A stretch of 64,000 nucleotides of DNA. Origin: Qipengyuania seohaensis (lineage in GTDB: Bacteria; Pseudomonadota; Alphaproteobacteria; Sphingomonadales; Sphingomonadaceae). The translations under genes and the position numbers were made by a program. The DNA is taken from assembly GCF_002795865.1 (NCBI RefSeq), contig NZ_CP024920.1, positions 1-64,000 on the forward strand, given 5' to 3'. Positions 38,075 to 47,007 of this stretch are shown one piece after another (the stretch's first letter is position 1; every line of letters starts with the position of its first letter). The notes beneath the pieces were generated by a model. The model was not told the DNA's origin. It did no database searches and was given only the letters and a program-made list of their open reading frames with translations.

Positions 38075-38967
38075 CCAAGGCGGATTGCCTTCAGGCCTGG
38101 CACGACCATCTGTCGCTGGCACAGCGGCGCTCCGACCATACCGTGCGCGCCTATGCCAAGGCAGCAGAGCGGCTCATGTCCCGCCGCGAATTCGATACGT
38201 TCGATCAGGTTGCCGCACTGACTGCTGCAGAGTTGCGAAGTCATCTGGCGTCACGCCGCAGCGATGGTCTGTCCAATGCCTCGACTGCACGCGAGCTTTC
38301 CGCCCTGAAGGGTTTCGTGTCGTTCGCTAAGGCGCAGACGGGTCACGACGTCACGCAGGCTCCGCGTCTAAGAGGCCCGCGTCTCAAGAAGGGTCTGCCG
38401 CGTCCTGTTTCGCCGGATGATGCGATGGGGTTGGCTGAAACGGTCGAAGCGATGGCGATGGAAGATTGGGTCGGCGCGCGCGACCGTGCGGTCCTGCTTC
38501 TGCTGTATGGCTCTGGCTTGCGCATCGCCGAGGCCCTGTCGCTCACAGGCTCCGACCTGCCTCTTGGTGAGACGCTCACGGTTACAGGCAAGGGTAGCAA
38601 GCAAAGGACCGTGCCAATCCTCCCGCTAGTACGGGATGCGATTGCGGAATATTGCGCCCTCAATCCCTGGCCGCTTGGGCCGCGCGATCCCCTGTTCCGT
38701 GGGGTGAAAGGCGGCGCGCTTTCGCAAGGAGTTATCCAGAAAGCGACCGCCCGGGCACGCAAGGCGCTGGGACTTCCGGACACTGCTACACCGCACGCGC
38801 TGAGGCATAGCTTTGCGACCCATTTGCTTGGCGCAGGAGCGGATCTGCGCAGCCTGCAGGAGCTGCTCGGTCATGCCAGCCTTGGCTCGACACAAATCTA
38901 TACGAAGGTCGATGCCGCCAGTCTGCTCGACACCTATCGCAACGCACATCCACGCGACCGCGACTGA
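38071..38967 (+). CDS. xerC: Tyrosine recombinase, XerC/XerD type
   Basis: This 298-residue recombinase has the N-terminal SAM-like core-binding domain and the catalytic domain with the LYGSGLRIAEAL arginine, LRHSFATHLLGAG (H-x-x-R-type), LLGHASLGSTQIYTKV with the tyrosine nucleophile. The length and position suit chromosome dimer resolution at dif rather than a phage integrase. It overlaps hemW by ATGA. Assigning XerC rather than XerD is tentative. Confidence 0.88.
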   Translation: MTKADCLQAWHDHLSLAQRRSDHTVRAYAKAAERLMSRREFDTFDQVAALTAAELRSHLASRRSDGLSNASTARELSALKGFVSFAKAQTGHDVTQAPRLRGPRLKKGLPRPVSPDDAMGLAETVEAMAMEDWVGARDRAVLLLLYGSGLRIAEALSLTGSDLPLGETLTVTGKGSKQRTVPILPLVRDAIAEYCALNPWPLGPRDPLFRGVKGGALSQGVIQKATARARKALGLPDTATPHALRHSFATHLLGAGADLRSLQELLGHASLGSTQIYTKVDAASLLDTYRNAHPRDRD

Positions 38968-39936
38968 TTACATAGCGGCGTGACGTCGCTCGATGGCATC
39001 CCAGATCAGCGCGGGTGTATCGGTCCCGTTGAACTTGTCGATCGCGACGATCCCCGTCGGGGACGTGACATTAATTTCGGTCAGGTACTTGCCGCCGATC
39101 ACATCGATGCCGACGAAGACCAGGCCCCTCTTCTTGAGCTCGGGACCCATCGCCGCGCAAATCTCTTCCTCCCGCTCGGAGAGCTCCGTGGCTTCGGCAT
39201 GGCCACCCTGAGCGAGATTCGAACGAAACTCACCTTCCCCCGGGAAGCGATTGATTGCACCTGCAAATTCCCCATCGACGAGGACGATCCGCTTGTCGCC
39301 TTCGCTCACTTCGGGGAGGAATGGCTGGATCATGTGCGGTTCTGGCCAGGTGAGGTCGAAAACCTCGCTCAGCGCGGACAGGTTGGTACCCGCCTCGTCC
39401 AGCCGGAAAATCGCCTTACCGCCATTGCCGTGAAGCGGCTTGATGACGACCGATCCGTGCTTCTGCTGGAAAGCTCGCAAGTCGTCGAGATGCCGCGCGA
39501 TCATCGTCGGGGGCATGAACCGGGCGTAATCGAGGACAAACATCTTTTCGGGAGCATTCACGACTTCACGCGGATCGTTGATCACCAGGGTGGTGCCCTT
39601 GAGCCGATCCAGCAGCAGCGCCGAGCTGATGTAACCGAGGTGGAAGGGGGGATCCTGCCGCATCAGGATGACGTCGATATCTTTCGCCAGGTCGATCCTG
39701 CGCCTTTCGCCTGCCGTGAAGTGATCGCCTTCGACGCGCTTGACGGTGACCGGCGCGGCATGGGCGGTAATGCGACCAGCAGGCGTGCCGTCGCTTTCGT
39801 AGGCAAGCGAGGTGACGTCGTAGTGCCAAACCTCGTGACCCCGCGCCTGAGCAGCCAGCATTAGCGCAAAGCTGCTGTCGCCAGCGATATTGATGCTTTC
39901 GAGCGGGTCCATCTGGACGGCGACACGCAGGCCCAT
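38968..39936 (-). CDS. gshB: Glutathione synthetase
   Basis: This 322-residue ATP-grasp enzyme joins gamma-glutamylcysteine to glycine. It has the N-terminal LRVAVQMDPLESINI, DPPFHLGYI, VIKPLHGNGGKAIF, the ATP-grasp lid, and GLVFVGIDVIGGKYLTEINVTSP at the metal site. It is next to yraN and rsmI, a common alphaproteobacterial order. Its stop codon abuts the xerC stop with no spacer. Confidence 0.96.
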   Translation of the reverse strand: MGLRVAVQMDPLESINIAGDSSFALMLAAQARGHEVWHYDVTSLAYESDGTPAGRITAHAAPVTVKRVEGDHFTAGERRRIDLAKDIDVILMRQDPPFHLGYISSALLLDRLKGTTLVINDPREVVNAPEKMFVLDYARFMPPTMIARHLDDLRAFQQKHGSVVIKPLHGNGGKAIFRLDEAGTNLSALSEVFDLTWPEPHMIQPFLPEVSEGDKRIVLVDGEFAGAINRFPGEGEFRSNLAQGGHAEATELSEREEEICAAMGPELKKRGLVFVGIDVIGGKYLTEINVTSPTGIVAIDKFNGTDTPALIWDAIERRHAAM

Positions 39937-39945
39937 TGCGATCTC

Positions 39946-40296
39946 CTAAGGTTGCCAGGCGTTGGCGATGTGGCGGGGGAATGCCCCGGGCGCAAGCAGG
40001 ATCACGTCTACGCGTATGTCCTCGCCATTTGCGGCATAGCGATGCGCGACGGATTCGGTGGCCGCAGCCACGCGCGCCAGCCGCCTCTCGTCGATGGCAT
40101 TGTCGAGTTCGGTGCGTTTGCTACGCCATTTTACTTCGATGAAAGCCACGAGGTTTCCTCGTTTGGCTACGAGATCGATTTCGCCTGCCCTCGTTTTCAC
40201 CCGCTGGTCGAGGATGTGCCAGCCCTTGGCGCGCAGCCAGAAGGCCGCCCTCGCCTCACCATCCCTACCGTTCCGTTCGGCAGTTTGCCGCTTCAT
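39946..40296 (-). CDS. YraN family protein (UPF0102)
   Basis: The 116-residue product, from the ATG at 40296, has the endonuclease-like fold signature GEIDLVAKRGNLVAFIEVKWR, matching the PD-(D/E)xK pattern. The family's function is unproven; a role in DNA processing is suggested. It overlaps the rsmI stop by ATGA and lies nine bases before gshB. Confidence 0.9.
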   Translation of the reverse strand: MKRQTAERNGRDGEARAAFWLRAKGWHILDQRVKTRAGEIDLVAKRGNLVAFIEVKWRSKRTELDNAIDERRLARVAAATESVAHRYAANGEDIRVDVILLAPGAFPRHIANAWQP

Positions 40297-41150
40297 TCCG
40301 CCTTGAGACCCATGGCCCGGGTGTAGAGAGCCTTGCGATCGAGTCCGGTCGCCTTGGCCACGTGACCGGCAGCTTGCGAAGGCTTCATCGTCGTCAGCGC
40401 CTCGCGCAGCATATCGTCGGCGTCGGCCTCGTTTGCCTGCACCGCCTGAGGCGGACCGACGAGCAGCACGATCTCGCCACGGGGTGGATGGGCATCGTAA
40501 TAGGCCATGAGGCCCGAGGCGAAGCCACGCCGGCATTCTTCGTGAAGCTTCGTCAATTCGCGGGCCACCGCAATTTCGCGCTTGGGCAGGACTTCCTCGA
40601 TGGTGGCCAGCGTTTTGAGGAGCCGCGGCGCGGTCTCGTAAAACACCAGCGTTGCGTCGATCGACGCAAGCTCCTCAAGCGTTTCCCTGCGTCCTTTATC
40701 CTTCGATGGGAGAAAACCCGCAAACAGGAAGCGGTCGTTCGGCAGGCCTGAAAGGGTCAGTCCGACCACGGCGGCGCACGGACCGGGGATACTGGTCACC
40801 TCTATTCCCTGCTCCCGGCAGTCGTTGACCAGTCGATAGCCCGGATCGCTTACCATGGGCGTACCGGCATCGCTCACCAGGGCAACCGCCCTCGTCCGCA
40901 TGGATTCGACCAGCCTTGTACGATCGCGATGCTCGCTATGATCATCATAGCGCCACATCGGTTTCGAGATGCCGAGGTGCTTGAGCAGCTTGCCCGTGAC
41001 CCGCGTATCTTCGCAGGCGACCCCGTCGCATCGGCGCAGGATATCTACCGCGCGCATCGTTATGTCGCCCAGATTGCCGATAGGGGTGGCAACCAGATAG
41101 AGACCGGGTGTAAGACTTTGGTCAGGCGCAGGGGATGCGGGTTCGCTCAC
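40293..41150 (-). CDS. rsmI: 16S rRNA 2'-O-ribose C1402 methyltransferase
   Basis: From the GTG at 41150 the product is 285 residues. It has the tetrapyrrole-methylase-like fold with LYLVATPIGNLGDIT, CEDTRVTGKLL, DAGTPMVSDPGY and the SGLPNDRFLFAGFLP segment that mark RsmI. A GGAAGG ribosome site precedes the GTG. The frame stays open upstream, but that part is antisense to the LpoA-like gene. Confidence 0.95.
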   Translation of the reverse strand: MSEPASPAPDQSLTPGLYLVATPIGNLGDITMRAVDILRRCDGVACEDTRVTGKLLKHLGISKPMWRYDDHSEHRDRTRLVESMRTRAVALVSDAGTPMVSDPGYRLVNDCREQGIEVTSIPGPCAAVVGLTLSGLPNDRFLFAGFLPSKDKGRRETLEELASIDATLVFYETAPRLLKTLATIEEVLPKREIAVARELTKLHEECRRGFASGLMAYYDAHPPRGEIVLLVGPPQAVQANEADADDMLREALTTMKPSQAAGHVAKATGLDRKALYTRAMGLKAE

Positions 41151-41187
41151 ATGCCTTCCATGACCAGCAAAGAGGGACGCGGCAAGG

Positions 41188-42330
41188 ATGATGCAGGCAT
41201 TTATGAACCGGCGCGGTGCGATCGCAGCTTTGGGCGCGGTGGCACTTTCGGGCTGTGCGATCATTCCCAAGACGGCGGAACCCGCGCCGCCCACGCCTAC
41301 TCCGGAACCTAGCGCAACGGCTTTGCCACAGGACGGCGAACGGCACCGCGTTGCGCTGCTCGTCCCGATGTCGGGAGACAACGGTATGGTTGGCCAATCG
41401 ATCGCGAATGCGACGACGATGGCCCTGCTGGACACGAATGCCGACAATATCCGGATCACGACGTACGACACTGCGCGCGGCGCTATGGCAGCGACGAACG
41501 ATGCGCTTGCAGACGGCAACCGGCTTATCCTTGGCCCCCTGTTGGGAAGCAATGTGGCAACCGTTCGCTCGGCGGCAGCTGCGTCGAATGTGCCGATCAT
41601 CAGTTTTTCCAACGACACTACTGTCGCTGGGCCCGGTGTGTTCATCATGGGCCACATTCCGGAACAGTCCATCGATCGCAGCGTGGAGTATGCTCGCGAG
41701 CAGGGTGCGAATACGTTTGCCGTGCTTGCCCCTGATTCCGAATACGGACTGCGCGCGGAAGCGGCGCTGCGATCCGCACTTTCATCCTACGGCGGGCGAC
41801 TGATCGCTACCGAGCGCTATTCGCGGTCGAACACCTCGGTCGTCAGTGCGGCCGGAAGGCTCAAGGCCATGGGTGGGTTCGACACGGTCCTTATCGCCGA
41901 TGGCGGAACCCCTTCGATCCGCGGCGGCCAGGCCATCGCGTCACCGTCCTTGCGGATCCTCGGTACTGAGAGATGGGCCGGGGAAAGCGCGCTCCTGCGG
42001 GTGGCTGAGCTCGAAGGAGCCTTGTTCTCTGCGGTGTCCGACGGGCGCTACGCTGGGTTCGTCACAAGTTACGAAGCACGCTTCGGAAGCCAACCCTATC
42101 GGGTGGCCACGCTTGGATATGATGCCGTTCTTCTCACCTTGCGCGCTGCACGCGATTGGCCGGTCGGCCGCGATTTCCCTAGCAATGTCCTGTTCCAGTC
42201 GGGCGGCTTCGACGGGATGGATGGCCCATTTCGGTTCCAACGGAACGGTATCGTCGAACGAGCGATGGAGGTCCGCGCTGTCAGCGATGGCGGGATAATC
42301 ACCGTTTCGAGTGCACCTGCCGGCTTCTGA
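41188..42330 (+). CDS. LpoA/LppC-like penicillin-binding protein activator lipoprotein
   Basis: The 380-residue product begins with a lipoprotein signal ending in ALSGC, then a Pro/Thr-rich linker (PAPPTPTPEPSATA). The rest is a periplasmic-binding-protein fold (HRVALLVPMSGDNGMVGQSI, RLILGPLLGSNVATV, TLGYDAVLL) related to LpoA, which activates PBP1A. The neighbour is rsmI, divergent, as in E. coli. It starts only 37 bases from the rsmI start. Confidence 0.88.
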   Translation: MMQAFMNRRGAIAALGAVALSGCAIIPKTAEPAPPTPTPEPSATALPQDGERHRVALLVPMSGDNGMVGQSIANATTMALLDTNADNIRITTYDTARGAMAATNDALADGNRLILGPLLGSNVATVRSAAAASNVPIISFSNDTTVAGPGVFIMGHIPEQSIDRSVEYAREQGANTFAVLAPDSEYGLRAEAALRSALSSYGGRLIATERYSRSNTSVVSAAGRLKAMGGFDTVLIADGGTPSIRGGQAIASPSLRILGTERWAGESALLRVAELEGALFSAVSDGRYAGFVTSYEARFGSQPYRVATLGYDAVLLTLRAARDWPVGRDFPSNVLFQSGGFDGMDGPFRFQRNGIVERAMEVRAVSDGGIITVSSAPAGF

Positions 42331-42355
42331 TGGGCGGATAACATGCGGACAGTGC

Positions 42356-42385
42356 TTGTGCGCGTGGATTCGCGCGCGATATAGC
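42356..42385 (+). promoter_or_regulatory. Candidate parE promoter with near-leaderless start
   Basis: TTGTGC (42356-42361) and TATAGC (42380-42385) are 18 bases apart. The -10 lies only seven bases before the parE ATG at 42393, and no Shine-Dalgarno site is seen, so the transcript would have almost no leader. Confidence 0.4.
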
Positions 42386-42392
42386 AGTCACC

Positions 42393-44369
42393 ATGTCCGA
42401 CGATCTTTTCGAAAATACCCCCACATCGAGCGGCGATTACGACGCATCCTCCATCGAGGTCCTCGAAGGTCTCGAACCGGTGCGCCGGCGCCCGGGCATG
42501 TATATCGGCGGGACCGACGATCGCGCCCTGCATCACCTCGTCGCCGAGGTGCTCGACAACGCGATGGACGAAGCGGTTGCGGGCCATGCCAGCAGGATCG
42601 AAATCCGGCTGGACGAAGGCAACAAGGTCACCATCAGCGACAATGGCCGCGGCATCCCCGTTGCAGAGCACCCGAAATACCCGGGAAAATCCACGCTAGA
42701 GGTCATTCTCACCACCCTGCACTCGGGCGGGAAGTTCTCTGGCAAGGCCTATGCAACCAGCGGCGGCTTGCACGGGGTTGGCGTATCCGTAGTCAACGCC
42801 CTGTCCGACTATACTCGCGTCGAGGTCGCTCGCGACAAGCAGCTTTACGCGCAGGAGTTTTCCAAGGGGCATCCCACCGGAAAACTTCAGGAGCTAGGCG
42901 CCATCCCGAACCGGCGGGGCACCACCGTCAGCTTCACCCCCGATACCGAGATCTTCGGGGACCGTGCGTTCAAACCGAAACGCCTGTTCAAGCTCGCTCG
43001 ATCGAAAGCCTATCTCTTCGCTGGCGTCGAAATCCGCTGGAAATGCGCTGACGCCCTGGTCAGCGAAGATGTTCCGGCAGAAGCCGTTTTCAAATTTCCC
43101 GGCGGCCTCGCAGATCACCTTGCAGAACAGCTGGGCGGACGCGAATGCGTTACCGCACAACCCTTTGCCGGAAACCAGGACTTTCCCGATGAGCAAGGCC
43201 GTGTCGAATGGGCTATCGCCTGGCCGCTGTTTTCCGACGGGTCGACTAGCTGGTATTGCAACACCGTGCCGACACCCGATGGCGGTACGCATGAGCAAGG
43301 CCTGCGCGCGGCCCTGACCAAGGGCCTCAGGGCGTTCGGCGAACTCACTGGCACCAAGAAAGCGAAAGATCTCACCGCAGACGACGTGATGAACGGTGCG
43401 GAAGTCATGCTGTCCGTTTTCGTTCGCGACCCGCAATTCCAGAGCCAGACGAAAGATCGCCTGACTTCGCCCGATGCCGTCCGGCTGGTCGAGAATGCGG
43501 TTCGCGATCACTTCGATCATTTCCTTTCCGACAACATGGACCGCGGCAAGGCTCTGCTTGGCCAGGTCATGGAGCGGATGGACGAGCGCCTGCGTCGCAA
43601 GCAGGAACGCGAAATCAAGCGCAAGACCGCGACGAATGCGAAGAAGCTCCGCCTTCCTGGCAAGCTGACCGATTGCAGCGGCGACGGCGACGGCGAAACG
43701 GAGCTGTTCATCGTCGAGGGGGATTCGGCAGGCGGCAGCGCCAAGCAGGCCCGCAACCGCAAGACGCAGGCCATCCTTCCCATTCGCGGCAAGATCCTGA
43801 ACGTCGCAAGTGCAACTGCCGACAAGATCCGCGCCAATAGCGAAATCGCCGACCTGAGCCTGGCGATGGGTTGCGGGACCCGCAAGGATTGCGACGCGGA
43901 GAACCTGCGCTACGACCGTATCATCATTATGACCGACGCCGATGTCGACGGCGCGCACATCGCCACGCTGCTCATGACGTTCTTCTTCCAGGAGATGACC
44001 GATATCGTGCGCAACGGTCATCTCTACCTTGCCCAGCCGCCGCTCTACCGCCTAACCGCCGGCAAGGAGAGCCGCTATGCCCGTGACGACGAGCATCGCA
44101 AGGAGCTGGAAGAGACGGTATTCAAGGGCAAGAAGGTCGATGTCGGCCGCTTCAAGGGCTTGGGCGAGATGAACCCTCAACAGCTTCGCGAAACGACCAT
44201 GAACCCGGAGACACGTTCTCTGATCCGCATCACCCTGCCTCCGGAATTCGAAGACCGCGCCAAGGTCAAGGAACTGGTGGACCAACTCATGGGCCGCAAT
44301 CCAGAGCATCGGTTCAATTTCATCCAGAACAATGCCGGTGAGTTCGACCGCGAAATGATCGATGCCTGA
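42393..44369 (+). CDS. parE: DNA topoisomerase IV subunit B
   Basis: This 658-residue GHKL ATPase is the B subunit of the decatenating enzyme. It has LHHLVAEVLDNAMDEAVAGH (ATP site), GGLHGVGVSVVNALS, the TOPRIM metal motif DADVDGAHI and EGDSAGGSAKQARNRKTQAI. The length and the absence of a GyrB insertion suit ParE. It overlaps the next gene by 8 bases. Confidence 0.95.
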   Translation: MSDDLFENTPTSSGDYDASSIEVLEGLEPVRRRPGMYIGGTDDRALHHLVAEVLDNAMDEAVAGHASRIEIRLDEGNKVTISDNGRGIPVAEHPKYPGKSTLEVILTTLHSGGKFSGKAYATSGGLHGVGVSVVNALSDYTRVEVARDKQLYAQEFSKGHPTGKLQELGAIPNRRGTTVSFTPDTEIFGDRAFKPKRLFKLARSKAYLFAGVEIRWKCADALVSEDVPAEAVFKFPGGLADHLAEQLGGRECVTAQPFAGNQDFPDEQGRVEWAIAWPLFSDGSTSWYCNTVPTPDGGTHEQGLRAALTKGLRAFGELTGTKKAKDLTADDVMNGAEVMLSVFVRDPQFQSQTKDRLTSPDAVRLVENAVRDHFDHFLSDNMDRGKALLGQVMERMDERLRRKQEREIKRKTATNAKKLRLPGKLTDCSGDGDGETELFIVEGDSAGGSAKQARNRKTQAILPIRGKILNVASATADKIRANSEIADLSLAMGCGTRKDCDAENLRYDRIIIMTDADVDGAHIATLLMTFFFQEMTDIVRNGHLYLAQPPLYRLTAGKESRYARDDEHRKELEETVFKGKKVDVGRFKGLGEMNPQQLRETTMNPETRSLIRITLPPEFEDRAKVKELVDQLMGRNPEHRFNFIQNNAGEFDREMIDA

Positions 44370-44739
44370 CGACGAGGAAGAGCCGGACGGAACCAAGGAA
44401 GGCGATGTGATGGCCGGCGACCGCCGGATCGCCCGGACAGATACTGCCCTTCCCGATTGGTACGCATCGGACGCTGCCTACCGGCCCATCCCCATTGCCT
44501 GGTTTGCAGGAGCGCTTGTCCTGCAAGTGGTGGCACAGCCCGCCACCGTCATGCTTTTCTGGGGCCTGTTCGGTCTTCCACGACTTGCTGTCGTGGCAAT
44601 CGCCCTCCTGATCAGCGGAATGATCTGGCAATTCACCAGGGATCGCGGAATGTCTGGCGCGGCGAAACCATGGCAGTGGGCCACGGGTCTCATGCTCGCA
44701 TTCTTTTTCGGCATTACCGCACTGTCGATGCTCGGCTAG
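44362..44739 (+). CDS. Small membrane protein of unknown function
   Basis: The 125-residue product has an acidic N-terminus and about three hydrophobic segments: PIAWFAGALVLQVVAQPATV, LPRLAVVAIALLISGMIW and WATGLMLAFFFGITALS. It is probably an inner-membrane protein with no recognised family. It starts inside the parE gene (8-base overlap), so it is probably translated by coupling. Its TAG stop is shared as CTAG with the opposite-strand hydrolase gene. Confidence 0.7.
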   Translation: MPDDEEEPDGTKEGDVMAGDRRIARTDTALPDWYASDAAYRPIPIAWFAGALVLQVVAQPATVMLFWGLFGLPRLAVVAIALLISGMIWQFTRDRGMSGAAKPWQWATGLMLAFFFGITALSMLG

Positions 44740-45965
44740 ATCTCTGCATCGCCCATGCGGGTGTGGACATGCAGTTCGCCCTCGAGAGTCCGATGGACCG
44801 GGCACTTGTCCGCAATCTCCAGCAGCCGGGCCCTCTGTTCATCGTCGAGGGCGTCGCCGCGGATCGAGATCACCCTGTTGAGGGCCTGCATCTGCTTGCC
44901 TTCCTGCATAGCCTCCACGTGGTCGCACTCTTCTTCGTGCTTGCGTTCATGCGTCACGTGGACACTGACACCTTCCAGCGGCCATTTCTTGCGATCCGCA
45001 TACATCTTCATCGTCATCGCCGTGCACGTGCCCAGGGCGGCATTGAGAAGGTCGTACGGCGTCGGTCCACTGTCGTCGCCGCCGTAGCTCTTCGGCTCGT
45101 CGGCAATGAACTGGTGCGAGACGGTGTGCACCTCTGTGCCGAATTTCCCGTGACCGGTGCAGGCGACGATGCCCTCCTGCGGCATGGGCCAGTCCTCCCG
45201 CAGCGGAAGGTAGCGATGGGCCCATCCCGCGATGACCCGAGCCGCAAAGTCGGCGTCTTCTTCCTGCAGTAGCAAGTGATCTGCACCCTCCAGGCTGACG
45301 AAGCTCTTCGGATGCTTGGCCGCCTGGAATAGCGCGCTGGCGTGTTCCACCCCGACGATGGCGTCGGTCGGGGAATGCAGGAACAGGAGAGGCTTCCTGA
45401 GACGCTTCACCTCTTCGAGCAGGTCGATATTCTCGACCCGCTCCAGGAATTCTCGTCCGAGGCAGAATTCCTGCCCGCCGATCCGCACCTCGCCTTCACC
45501 TTTGCTTCGGATAGCCTCGATATCACCGTCGATATTGCGCAAAACATGCGGAACATCGGAAGGTGCGCCGATCGTGGCAATGGCCGCGACTTGGTCAGTG
45601 CCGATTTCGTCTGAAGCAGCCAGGACGGCTGCTCCGCCAAGGCTATGCCCCACGAGCAGGATCGGTTGCTGGAATCGCTCGACCATATATGCGCCAGCTG
45701 CGACGAGATCGGAAACGTCCGCAGCAAATCCGGCCCTGCCGAATTCACCGCCGCTTCCGCCGAGGCCGGTAAAGTCGAAACGCAGCGTCGCAATCCCCTC
45801 GCGGGCCAATGCGCGCGCAACCGCCACCGCAGCCCGGCTCTGTTTTGTGCAGGTGAAGCAATGGGCAAACAGTGCCGCCCCCCGCACGAGCCCGGTCGGC
45901 ATTTCGAGCGAGCCGGTCAGGTCATGACCCGCATCGGTGGCAATCGTCAGGTTTTCGGTCGGCAT
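44736..45965 (-). CDS. Alpha/beta hydrolase-OsmC fusion
   Basis: The 409-residue protein joins an N-terminal alpha/beta hydrolase (GHSLGGAAVL nucleophile motif, LHSPTDAIVGVEHA, EGADHLLL) to a C-terminal OsmC domain (GKFGTEVHTVSHQF, TPYDLLNAALGTCTAMTMKMYADR, DKCPVHRTLEGE). OsmC domains reduce organic peroxides with the conserved cysteines, both present here (LGTCTAM and DKCPVHRTL). A GGAGGG ribosome site precedes the ATG. This fusion is known in other bacteria. Confidence 0.92.
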   Translation of the reverse strand: MPTENLTIATDAGHDLTGSLEMPTGLVRGAALFAHCFTCTKQSRAAVAVARALAREGIATLRFDFTGLGGSGGEFGRAGFAADVSDLVAAGAYMVERFQQPILLVGHSLGGAAVLAASDEIGTDQVAAIATIGAPSDVPHVLRNIDGDIEAIRSKGEGEVRIGGQEFCLGREFLERVENIDLLEEVKRLRKPLLFLHSPTDAIVGVEHASALFQAAKHPKSFVSLEGADHLLLQEEDADFAARVIAGWAHRYLPLREDWPMPQEGIVACTGHGKFGTEVHTVSHQFIADEPKSYGGDDSGPTPYDLLNAALGTCTAMTMKMYADRKKWPLEGVSVHVTHERKHEEECDHVEAMQEGKQMQALNRVISIRGDALDDEQRARLLEIADKCPVHRTLEGELHVHTRMGDAEI

Positions 45966-46064
45966 GTACCCTCCTTCGTCCTTGGGGATGCAAGTGTTAC
46001 AACGCCCCCTTGCCCTAAGCGTGCCCTAGCCCTAACGCATCGCACAAGTTGCAAGGGAAAACCC

Positions 46065-46931
46065 ATGTCCGAAAATTCGACCGACCAGACCCGTTTCGAA
46101 GGTACCAGTTCCTATATTGCCACCGAAGACCTGAAGGTCGCGGTGAACGCCGCGGTGACGCTGCGCCGCCCGCTACTCGTCAAGGGTGAGCCCGGCACCG
46201 GCAAGACCGTGCTGGCGCACGAAATTTCGAAGGCGCTCGGCGCTCCGATGATCGAATGGAACGTCAAGTCGACGACAAAGGCGCAGCAGGGCCTTTACGA
46301 GTACGATGCGGTTGCTCGCCTGCGCGACGGCCAGCTCGGTGACGAGCGGGTCCATGACATCTCGAACTACATCAAGAAGGGCAAGCTGTGGGAGGCGTTC
46401 ACTTCGCCAGAGCTTCCCGTCCTGCTGATCGACGAAATCGACAAGGCGGACATCGAGTTTCCGAACGACCTCTTGCAGGAACTCGATCGCATGAGCTTCG
46501 ACGTTTACGAAACGCATGAGCAGATCGAGGCTCAGGAACGCCCGATCGTCGTCATCACTTCGAACAACGAGAAGGAACTGCCCGACGCTTTCCTGCGCCG
46601 CTGTTTCTTCCACTACATCAAGTTCCCCGATCGCGACACGATGCGGGACATCATCGAAGTCCACTATCCGGGCATCCAGAAGAACCTCGTCTCCAAGGCG
46701 ATGGAGATCTTCTACGAGCTGCGCGAAGTGCCCGGTCTGAAGAAGAAGCCGAGCACCAGCGAATTGCTGGACTGGCTCAAGCTGTTGCTCAACGAAGACA
46801 TGCCGCTCGACGTGCTACAGGACAGCAATCCGAACAGCGCGATCCCGCCGCTTCACGGAGCGCTGCTGAAGAACGAGCAGGACGTGATGATGTTCGAACG
46901 GCTCGCATTCATGGCGCGCCGCCAACCGTAA
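46065..46931 (+). CDS. MoxR-type AAA+ ATPase
   Basis: From the ATG at 46065, with AAGGGA upstream, the product is 288 residues. It has Walker A GEPGTGKT, Walker B LLIDEIDKA and RPIVVITSNNEKELPDAFLRR with the arginine finger. MoxR ATPases act as chaperones with VWA-domain partners, and such a partner lies 1.6 kb downstream at 48531 on the same strand. Confidence 0.92.
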   Translation: MSENSTDQTRFEGTSSYIATEDLKVAVNAAVTLRRPLLVKGEPGTGKTVLAHEISKALGAPMIEWNVKSTTKAQQGLYEYDAVARLRDGQLGDERVHDISNYIKKGKLWEAFTSPELPVLLIDEIDKADIEFPNDLLQELDRMSFDVYETHEQIEAQERPIVVITSNNEKELPDAFLRRCFFHYIKFPDRDTMRDIIEVHYPGIQKNLVSKAMEIFYELREVPGLKKKPSTSELLDWLKLLLNEDMPLDVLQDSNPNSAIPPLHGALLKNEQDVMMFERLAFMARRQP

Positions 46932-46954
46932 ATTTCAGGCTACGCCGAACACCG

Positions 46955-46990
46955 AAAAGGGCGCGTTCCGCAATCGGAGCGCGCCCTTTT
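46955..46990. terminator. Bidirectional intrinsic terminator
   Basis: AAAAGGGCGCG pairs with CGCGCCCTTTT around a 14-base loop, with A-runs and T-runs on both sides. It lies between the converging moxR-like and chemoreceptor genes and can serve both. Confidence 0.9.
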
Positions 46991-47007
46991 CTCTTGGGGT
47001 ATGTCGT

